A DNA stretch of 64,000 nt from Ophiura sarsii (Eukaryota > Echinodermata > Ophiuroidea > Amphilepidida > Ophiuridae), in assembly GCA_035610835.1 (NCBI GenBank), contig CM069457.1:16028149-16092148 (forward strand), in the 5' to 3' direction. Of this stretch, positions 55,731 through 64,000 are shown one piece after another. The position numbers and the translations under genes are program-made. Positions within the stretch are counted from its first letter, which is position 1, and every line of letters starts with the position of its first letter. Under the pieces are notes generated by a model. The model did no database searches and was not told where the DNA came from. It saw nothing but the letters and a program-made list of their open reading frames with translations.

Positions 55731-56497
55731 ATTTAATCACGTATCAAACAAAGGAAAGGAAAGGGTACTTAATTGTTCATGAACTCTTTAAGCAAATTTC
55801 GCGGAGCCTAAGAGTTCTGTTTATGGAGTATATTGCCTGCACATCACCGTTTCATTATTTGCATAGATTGTTGGTTGTCATGCACATCAGTAATTGGTTT
55901 TCCGTAATTAATGTTGAAGGAGTGCTACCAAAAACCGAATAATTACAAAGCTGAAAACGATCGAAAGTTATGGACTTTGAACATTTACCATAACGCAGGA
56001 GGCCACAATTATTTTTTTATTTTCTATCTCGTTATTTTGCCCACAGAAAAAGAAGAAGAAAAAATATTTCTAAACATTCTGACACTTTCATAATGTCATA
56101 ATGTTGAAAGCAACAAACCAACAAAAGTAGTTTAGTTTAAAGGTCGAAATGCAGCAATGGCTGACATAACATTTCTTACTCAAATTCACTGAAGAAACTT
56201 CAGCTTTATGATATTTTTAACAAGTTTTAACTTTCAAATTACACCAACTAACATCCCCAGAAGTAGTAATTTGCACAATTGCCGTCGGACACATAAGTTA
56301 AGAGAAACACAAGGAGAAGATGTGTGTGCTAATGCCTCTGAGCATACGAGAGGTAAATCATAGATTTATTCAACAACAGTGAAAGCAAAAATCGCAATTA
56401 ATTTAACATAATTTTGTGTAAAACAGTAATCAATCTGATTACAACATAACTCAATTTGTCATCAATTGTCAAGGTATAATTTATTTGAACTCAAAGT
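55731..56497. other. Non-coding, nothing recognised
   Basis: AT-rich unique-looking sequence. No supported frame, repeat or RNA. Confidence 0.4.
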
Positions 56498-56702
56498 TCG
56501 CATAGAGAATGCGGGGTGATTCGACTGGGGATTGCAGAGAGCAAATCCCCTACTCCGGCGCAGCGAGCCGACCACAGAGGCAATCAACTTCAAATGATAT
56601 CGCATAGAGAATGCGGGGTGATTCGACTGGGGATCGCAGAGAGCTAATCCCCTACTCCGGCGCAGCGAGCCGACCACAGAGGCAATCAACTTCAAATGAT
56701 AT
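56498..56702 (+). repeat. Two tandem copies of a 102-bp GC-rich unit
   Basis: Copies at 56498-56599 and 56600-56701 differ at only a few sites. The unit contains GGGGAT.GCAGAGAGC, AATCCCCTACTCC, GGCGCAGCGAGCC and ACCACAGAGGC, so it can form a GGGGAT/ATCCCC hairpin. It is much richer in GC than its surroundings. A related GC-rich stretch (GGGGACCGCAGACTACGCTC..) follows at 56758-56825. I do not recognise it as a known RNA. Confidence 0.75.
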
Positions 56703-56829
56703 CGCGTATCAGATTGTCACGACTCCGCTAATCATGAACAATCAAGTGACCTTACATGGGGACCGCAGACTACGCTCGCAGAGTAGTGCTGGCCCCCTAC
56801 TCTTAAGGCAGTGCCAGCCCGGAAAGAGG

Positions 56830-57544
56830 GAATCACTAAAAATGTATTGATTTAAGCTGATCAATTTAATATTGCAATTTCTGTACATGAAATAATATGA
56901 CGTGATGTATATAATTACAAGACACATAAACCTGTAATCTGTGAACCGTACATGTACATATTTTTGTATTTATAAATAAAATTGCATTTTTAATCCAAAA
57001 AACGCATGACGCAATTCAGTATCACTTGTACTGACTAATAATTTTGTCAAAATTTTTAGAAACGAAAAAGAACAATGCCAAACAAGTTTGACATGAGGAA
57101 TGACATTGGCAGGCCAAAAGGGAAAACTTGCCAAGCCCCCCCCCCCCCCTTTTTTTTGTAGTTGTCACGGTCGATTAAGGAGTGAAAATAATGGCATGAC
57201 CCATCGACGTAACATGGAGGGGCGACCTTTTTTACCCATCGACATATAAAGTAACGACTTATTGTAATATCATCGATTGAAATCACAATAACCATGGCCT
57301 AATCTAAACGCCCAACCAGCTGAACAAGCTCGGTACGACGTGAAGACCAATAACCATTAGAGCGCTAAAGCCAATAGTATAATGTAGAATCAACGGATAT
57401 CGAGATATTGACGTGCATAATTTATTTGTAATTGACCTATAGTTAATCATTCAACGTGATAGTAGCCGGCTGCGAAAAACTCGAAAAAACCCGCTTGAAG
57501 CGAGAAAAACGAGAAACGTAGAATTTGGCCCCTGGTTCAATGGA
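56830..57544. other. Non-coding, nothing recognised
   Basis: AT-rich, with a C-run and T-run near 57136-57158 and poly(A)-signal-like AATAAA near 56974. No supported gene. Confidence 0.4.
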
Positions 57545-57739
57545 GTGGATAGCGCAATGCGCAATTCACATCATTGCCCCGCTAAACTATCGCGTGCCAA
57601 TACGGTGTTGAATCCTAACCGGTCCACATTATCAAGTAGGGTTGCAATGAACCAACAATTATCAATTATCGATTATCAATTATCATTGATACCATTTTTA
57701 TATCCATTATTATTATTTTTCATAATTGGCAAGAATATC

Positions 57740-58140
57740 AATACCTATATATTTGCAACGTATGGGGAACAATTAGCTAGACGACCATTAGGTATAAATA
57801 GGGTTGCAATGAAATAGACGTCCGGTATCTATAAACGTGGTTGCGTTGGATAAACCCCGGTTTCCACAAGTTAATCGTCGGAACTATTCAATGATAAGTT
57901 TTGTTAATATGTAAAGCATATTATCGATGTATGTTAAAGACAATAATAATTTAAACGTATGGAGAACAACAGTTACTTAGCTAGACGACCATTAGCTATA
58001 TATATATGGTTGCATTGAAATAGACGTCCGGTATCTATAATATTGTTGTGTTAATCGTCGAAAACTATTCAATGATGATAAGTTTGGATAATAAGTGAAG
58101 CACATTATCGATGTATGTTAAAACATGTTATCGTTAATAT
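57740..58140 (+). repeat. Two diverged tandem copies of about 200 bp
   Basis: GTATGG.GAACAA...TAGCTAGACGACCATTAG, GGTTGCA.TGAAATAGACGTC, AATCGTCG.A.CTATTCAATGAT and TTATCGATGTATGTTAAA occur in the same order at about 57760-57960 and 57958-58130. Confidence 0.7.
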
Positions 58141-58184
58141 TTCATAATGCTACTCACTTGGAAGTCGAAAAGCTCTGGGACGTG

Positions 58185-58544
58185 TCAATTCGTAAAATCC
58201 GATACGTTCGAACTGAACGACCAACGGAGCCACAGAGGGGCGGATATAATGTCCGCATGATTTCCACCAGTAGTATTACAGGCCTTATTCATGAATAATT
58301 GATCTACTGTAAAACAGTGAAAAGCTACGAATTTGTCGGTGGTAAGAATGACGTAATAACCGTCAGAAAACTGTAATTTGCAATTATTTTGCAAGTAGCA
58401 ACGCCCAAATAAATTGGAACTTGCAGTTCGGCCAAACATCCTATCCCGCCAAAATGGAGCGGGAAGTGTTGTTGCATAGTCACGAATAGTTTCCACAGTC
58501 GTCTTGCGCTCCTTTTCAGTTGTCGGAAGTGTTCCGAAGGTAGG
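58185..58544 (-). CDS. Doubtful unknown frame or exon (about 118 codons)
   Basis: The minus strand is open for about 118 codons with mixed, non-repetitive composition and without an ATG near its start, in a stretch free of recognised repeats. An AG suitable for splicing lies in CTGAAAAG at about 58511-58518. The predicted peptide includes a FWRDRMFGRT segment and five cysteines. I recognise no family. It might be an internal exon, a UTR or a chance frame. Confidence 0.2.
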   Translation of the reverse strand, partial: PTFGTLPTTEKERKTTVETIRDYATTLPAPFWRDRMFGRTASSNLFGRCYLQNNCKLQFSDGYYVILTTDKFVAFHCFTVDQLFMNKACNTTGGNHADIISAPLWLRWSFSSNVSDFTN

Positions 58545-58549
58545 TTATG

Positions 58550-61500
58550 TTACGTTTCGTTATGTCACGTTGATCATTTGTCCGATGACTTGGTGTCACC
58601 ACGTCTTTGGTATACATTAGGTAATACGCTGGACAGGACATAATAGTAATAACACATTCGCCAGGTTGTGATATATTCCGAGCCAACTAAGTTAAAACAG
58701 TTCGCCGATGATGATTCCGGCACGGTTACAACTAAGCAAGTGTTACATATTACGACGCTCCGATTGAGCCTGGTGAAGGTATTGGAGTTCACAAATTACT
58801 ACTCGTTACACGCCTTTGAACGGACTAACCAGTACACACACACGCACTCGTCCTGTCTCGCATTGTTGTACCCATCCACCATACGCAACCACAAGCACAC
58901 ACCTGTCATATCTGAAAGAAAATAATGCTCAGATTCTTGAACTGGCAATAGAAGTAAATTAAAGGTACCTAATTGTACAATCAAAAACATGTTTCAAAAA
59001 GAGCGATAAGGCCAGGCGGCCCTAGACAATAATGACCCGACAATAGAAATTGAATGCGATGGGAGCAAGGTGAAAACCACTCAAACCAATTTAAAGGCCC
59101 ACATTGACTAACACAACCTAGAGGGCCAATAACCATGTTTGATAACCAATTACCGATCCGTATTTAAACTGCCGGCGACTGGCCGAAGAATCTAATGCAT
59201 TAACTAAAACTAATATTGAAAGAGGATTTATAAACATATAGTGAGCCAGCCCGTACGTCAGCAAACCCAGACGAAGAAACACATAATTGCGTGAGTGGAA
59301 TACCCCATTACGAATGACGTAACAATGATACAAAATACGATGCGATCGATCAACAGCATAAGCAATCATAACCCAACGTATACATTGAAGCCCAACATTA
59401 TAACAGCCAAACAACCTGTAATTTTAAAAATCGGGCGTGATGAATGAAGATGTAGAGACTAGTGTCTGAGTAATAAGAACCGAATGACTTGTAATTGTTA
59501 TGGACTAATCAAATCAAATGTTAATGTCATATCATATCATATCAATTCAGGTATGTTATATATTCGGATACAAACCGCTGATACAATCGAAAACCCACTT
59601 CAGACTGCTTGGTTGATCTGTACAACAAAGTCAATGTGCAATGGTACACCTGTCACTAGAGCAAAGAACGTACATTATACAACAATTAAATCATTCACGG
59701 ATTACGGAATATAAAGCACCAACTACGAACAGATACGCGAGGGAGCGACGCCCAATATTGCAATAGTCGAAACCAAAGGAACAGTAAACACGAATATTCG
59801 CAGAGCTCGACATTTAAGCGCAGCCGAAATTAAAATTATGTAGCTTAATAATTAAGATCAAATTAAAATGTTAAACGAATGCACGGTAACTGCAACCCCG
59901 AATCACGCATATGAGACAGACGACACAGGCAATTCTGTGTATACCGGAATTTATTTATTATTTAATTTAATTAATTAATTATTTATATGCAAATTATTTA
60001 TTTGCTAATATTTGAAATACACATACACCTACATAAATAACATAATATACGGCGGATATATAACCGAGTTTCGCGCTAGTACGATCGCCAGACAACTGTA
60101 AGCTATTATGTGAGAGCCAGTATTTACTTATTATTTATATAACTATTTGAATATACCCTTTTACTACAGAGCAACAGAGCACTCCACGACCCGAAGGTGC
60201 GAGATAAAACAATAAAAAAAGCAAAAATCCGCATGAGAATGGAGCACACCGAGCCACAGAATTAAGAAATTTAAACCACTCATGGAAGCGACCGAATGAG
60301 TACCAGATTGATCAGTACCAATGAACGAGCACAAACAATTATGATGCAACAAGCAATTGGGAACCAAAATAAATTAGAAGGCGGAGTGTAAACAAACAAA
60401 CCAATACCCACATATAAAAACCAATACCAATTTATATTAGACCTTATTCGCAATTTATATAAATACTGATTATTAATAATATAATTATTATACCAGGAGC
60501 AGAAACTCAACCCATTTAAAACAAAAAATAATAACAAAAATAAAAGTAACCATGATGGAAAGAGAAGAATAGCAAAGCGTAGCTGAGAGAGGCACGCGAC
60601 CATTCATAAGAACCATACACTGTGAACGCCCAGCCATGCAGGACTAAAATATCGAACGCGGTCTAGTCATCAATACACAGTAACATACGACCGGTTCTAA
60701 CGACATGCCGATTGAATAAAAGCCCCAAATCAGCTTAAGTTGTAAACAATACTATTTATAGCGCCGCCACAACGAATATAGACGTACAATTATTATGAGA
60801 AAAGCCAACCAGAATACATGTTAATCTACTACGTCCCTACCCCATTTAAGGCGAGGACTATAATTAATTTAGATGTAAGCGGGCAATCAAAGAAACAGAA
60901 AACCGATTTAAAGAGCCAATGTGATAGTATAGCCCGGATATGTCAAGCAAGGCCTACTATAAAAGGGGGCTATCTATAGATACCAAAGATGGATATAATA
61001 AAAACATGAAACGACTCGCGGACTAAACACAAACAGCCATCATGTAAATGCGTGGACTCAAGACTGTACAATGTAAATAACCGCCGTCGTAGGAGACCTA
61101 TAACAGTAATATAATTAACATTATATGTAATGTATTATATTTTAACGATGCATGTAGGCCTATTAACCTGCAAATATTGTGAGGGTGAACCGTTGATTAG
61201 CAAAGACGATACCGCCATTGAAATTCCCCCAATAAATTACTTTTTAACAAGACTACAATAATAACAAGACTACAAGACAAAACAAAATAATCTCACCGAA
61301 TTAGTAGCACCATTTTAATACCGAAGGCATATCTCTTAGCAATCCTGTGAATCCGACCCACGCAACTCAGGTGAAAACGCAGGTCAGGTAGAATAGAAAC
61401 CAGGATTGTAGTATGTACACCAAAACATTGTTGATTAGATAGAACGGCGAGAAAAATTTGGATCAGAGACAGAATAGAGAATCACCTCATCGTAGGAAAT

Positions 61501-62250
61501 CTCGGAGGATTGTGACACACGAAAGGCGGACGCGACCGAACCCAGACATGCGGGGAGGGTTCCGATGAATGTAACAGCCGGTCAGTTGTCGCAAGCTAGC
61601 CAAGCGAAGAACACGCGCGAACCAGGAATTAACAACTGGCAACTTAGTGCCGTTGGCAAATGCAATTAGTTTTGATTTCACCTCAACTAATTGGTATTAT
61701 TGATATAGGCCTATCTCAATGTTCACTTTATTTCTTGGTTAATTAGTATGTAAGCTACATATAATCAGACACTTTTTTTCGGCAATTAATTCAGATTTTT
61801 CATTTATATTTCACTAGGACTATGGGTTCTTCAGATATGTCACAAATGTAACTTTTCAATATTTTAATCGATATCGATAATTACTGATTGATAATTGAAA
61901 TTTGAATGATTTTTTTTTCCTTCAATTTCTCGTCAAATGTTCTATATGATAAGTGCTAGTTTTTACAACAGACATGTGCTTATAGTAATAACAACAATTG
62001 TGCCATGGACGGATGCACGAGAAACATGGCCCAAAAACTCATTATGTTCAAATAATATTAAAACTAAACATATAGAGGTTACAACAGTAATTACGCTTAC
62101 AACATTTATTAACACGCACGCACTATTCAGAATTACATTGTAGGATTACTATTTTGATAGTAGAAAATAATACCTTTTTTATTTTTCAACTATAGAGGGC
62201 GACATTGTTCTTTTCAAAGAAAAACCCTGGGGTGGGGTAGCGCGCCATTT
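58550..62250. other. Low-repeat AT-rich region without recognised genes
   Basis: Unlike the rest of the window, I find no element ends or tandem arrays here. Minus-strand frames at 59118-59414 and 60280-60603 are hydrophobic but have no firm family match. TTATTTATT-like tracts lie near 59949-60005. It may be intronic or intergenic DNA of a host gene outside the window. Confidence 0.4.
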
Positions 62251-62600
62251 TGTCCCGAGGCAATGGTCATGACGTCATATTTTGGTCGATTTTCTGAACT
62301 TTTGTATAGGATTTACGTGCAAAATATATGCCCTTGGCATCAAACTTTCCCAGGTGTGCGGGTCCACTTTAAATTTCAGATGTTCTAAAATGGATGTATT
62401 TCTAACCAATTTGATAAAGAAACACGATCCGCACACCTCAGAATTGCAACAACAACAAAATAAAACAAGTCCACTTTTTGTGCCTTTGAACAGAGTGTTT
62501 TCCGGGAATGTTAGAATTACACAGTGCATTAACCCATGACCCCAGTCCAATAATAAAATTAGATATTAATAAATTATTCGCCACAATTTTGTTAAATTAG

Positions 62601-62670
62601 TACGGTTGGTGTAATGGATGGAACGTTGACATGAGGTGCGAAAGGTTGTGAGTTCGAGCCCCGTTATGAT
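62601..62670 (+). pseudogene. tRNA-like sequence 1
   Basis: TTGGTGTAATGGATGGAACG (box A-like) and GTGAGTTCGAGCCCC (box B) 35 nt apart. The acceptor and T-stems do not pair well, so it is a pol III promoter or pseudogene and not a functional tRNA. Confidence 0.5.
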
Positions 62671-62954
62671 TACTTTTGTTTTATATGCGGGATTTGTTTG
62701 GCCTGCCTGCATCATCTGTATGCGTGCCCACACGGACAGCGATGCTGGCGTTGACCGTATAAATGACGCCATTTTTTGTGTTCGAAAATGTCAACTTTTT
62801 TTACCGTTCTTTCACAAATAAGGAGTATAATCATATTACAAACACTTTTTATGCCAGAGAAACACAAATTTGGCAAAAATGGCACAATAACAAATCCGTT
62901 TGTTATAAATAAATGGATATGGTTAAATAATAAAACCATCACAATTATACTCGT

Positions 62955-63024
62955 CGATCTCTGTGGCGTGCATACGATGGCCATGTCATTGGCAATCGGC
63001 AATCACGGGTTCGATTCCCGTATA
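62955..63024 (+). pseudogene. tRNA-like sequence 2 with perfect T-arm
   Basis: TGGCGTGCATACGATGGCC (D-arm/box A-like), an anticodon-like region, and ACGGGTTCGATTCCCGT, whose 5-bp T-stem is perfect. The D-stem and acceptor stem are weak. Homologous to the tRNA-like blocks inside CGGCCG copies A-C. Confidence 0.55.
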
Positions 63025-63109
63025 TTCCTTGTTATCCTTTTATTTTTTCAACGATACGTATCACGTGATAACCACAATCATTTTCGCAAAATATCGCAAA
63101 ATGGCGCGG

Positions 63110-63140
63110 TACCCCCCCCCCCCCCCCCCCCCCCCCCCCT
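63110..63140 (+). repeat. C-run of about 28 bases followed by an A-run
   Basis: Homopolymer run ending in TAGAAAAAAAACC. Similar runs occur near 2366, 35305, 36053, 49739 and 53976. Confidence 0.9.
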
Positions 63141-64000
63141 AGAAAAAAAACCAGGGAAATCAGTCTGATGAAAATAGAAATTGTTTCGTTACTTGGTGGT
63201 GGTAAACATGGTAAAAGTAATGCTTTTAGGCGACGGAAAAACGGTTCTACGGGCGAACAGACCTCTCAGGTACGATTGGTCGGTCTGGGTTTTTGTTGAT
63301 ATTCTTTTGCTGTGTTTGTCGACTGTATTGCTGCTGTTTCTTTATTTATGTTTGTTGAGAATCGACAATTTAATGCAATTAATCAACTGTTTCAATCTTT
63401 TGTGCGTTTTCCAATAACAAAAAAAAAATTAGTTCAGGAAAGACAGAATGCTCCGAGTGTCTGTCTTTTTAACACTTTTCACGTTTTACAATATACAAAA
63501 CAGATTTTACAGAAATTTTCCTAATTTTCTAAGTGTATCTCAAGAATTACTAAACCAACACTAGGCATGTTTGTACTTATTTCAATGCGTTTCTCGTAGT
63601 GTTTCCTAATAATTTATGGTGATGTAATTCAAAAATGTTTACATTTTTGAACATTTTGTGAAATTTTGGAAATGTCGCCTGCAGACGCCTGCCGCGCGTG
63701 GAAAGTGTTAAGGGGGTGTGGACCCTCAGCATAGCCTCCGTAAAACTGCCGTAACTTCTTCAATATTCATTTAATCTTTATAAAAGTATACAGTTTTTTG
63801 CAGGAAATGGTTCAATGAATCCAACCATGATAATAAAATTGACCATTTTAATTTTGTTTATAAAAACACGTTTTTTGACCCATTTTAGGTTCTGCAAAGA
63901 TAACTCAAGGGTGTTTTTTTTAATATCTTTTTTATTTTTTGAGTTATGGACCAAAAAGTGCGATTTTTTTCCAAAAATGTGATTTTCATGATTTTGGAGG
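63141..64000. other. Non-coding, nothing recognised
   Basis: T-rich sequence with short frames (78 and 70 aa) lacking any family signal. GTGTGGACCCTCAGC near 63717 and the T-rich end at 63900-64000 may be repeats that continue outside the window. Confidence 0.35.

Larger units (their letters stand above)
62595..63060 (+). mobile_element. tRNA-headed repeat related to the interior of the CGGCCG transposons
   Basis: The part 62760-63040 follows the plus-strand order of copy C interior (42785-43065): ATGA.GCCATTTTT, TTTACCG.T.TTTCA.AAATAAGGA, ATTACAAACA, then a tRNA-like block. It is more diverged than the three copies and lacks CGGCCG ends. Two tRNA-like blocks lie at 62601-62670 and 62955-63024. 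It may be the SINE that the transposon captured, or a transposon relic. Confidence 0.6.

Noticed and set aside
55272..55942. Frames of 154-219 aa rich in Phe, Leu, Cys
   Set aside because: Products of the 11-bp and 5-bp minisatellite in all three frames; not plausible proteins.
56498..56825. U1 snRNA-like sequence
   Set aside because: A few short words (CTGCGAT, CCCC, CGACTG-like) recall the U1 3' half on the minus strand, but their order and the Sm site do not fit.
59118..60603. Possible nuclear copy of mitochondrial DNA (minus frames faintly like COX3 at 59118-59414 and COX1 at 60280-60603)
   Set aside because: Only scattered residues fit (a VIR..F..GL..YG pattern; an LLFPSWLLL and a VYTPPSNL pattern), without conserved histidines and with gaps. 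I judge it chance in hydrophobic AT-rich frames. A translated search against mitochondrial proteins would settle it.
57655..61890. ATCAATTATCGATTATCAATT-like sequence near 57655 and an inverted relative near 61865 as ends of a 4.2-kb element
   Set aside because: The match is short, low-complexity AT sequence and no target duplication is visible.

Overview
This is AT-rich nuclear DNA from an animal, most likely a marine invertebrate. The evidence is eukaryotic throughout: APE-type non-LTR retrotransposons, mariner-, hAT- and piggyBac-like DNA elements, Helentron-type elements, tRNA-like pol III promoters, a histone 3' stem-loop and no dense bacterial-style coding. I cannot name the species. 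I see no multi-exon host gene that I recognise, and nearly all short open frames are chance or repeat frames.

Layout. 1-8.6 kb: nested inverted-repeat elements, including a 104-bp MITE with an 8-bp target duplication, a long palindrome at 3.7-6.0 kb broken by two younger elements, and a 1.2-kb CGGCCG-ended transposon. 8.63-11.5 kb: a 48-bp minisatellite whose unit looks like a 3' splice site, running directly into the only convincing protein-coding exon (192 aa, no known family). 12.05-39.66 kb: one 5'-truncated LINE, split at a TA site by a mariner-like element whose interior (12.96-34.62 kb) is filled by Helentron/HINE-like elements inserted into each other like brackets. These carry dozens of AGGTCA direct repeats. 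The LINE is also split by a 945-bp element and by about 2 kb of other DNA.

40.0-42.37 kb is a second nest containing another CGGCCG transposon. 42.39-48.62 kb is a third: a GGGGCAACTGG-ended element holding an inverted CGGCCG copy and a near full-length RTE-like LINE with a 16-bp target duplication. 48.6-57.5 kb holds dispersed repeats, an orphan histone stem-loop, a LINE 3' tail, two tRNA-like sequences, a Helentron fragment cut by a second RTE-like LINE, an 11-bp/5-bp minisatellite and a 102-bp tandem duplication. 57.5-64 kb is mostly low-repeat DNA with one doubtful exon, then a tRNA-headed repeat related to the interior of the CGGCCG transposons.

The window is best read as a record of transposon insertions. 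Relative order can be deduced at many junctions because interrupted elements resume on the far side. The points most worth testing are the bracketed Helentron nest with its nuclear-receptor-like DR1 motifs, the acceptor-like minisatellite next to the unknown 192-aa gene, and the orphan histone stem-loop.
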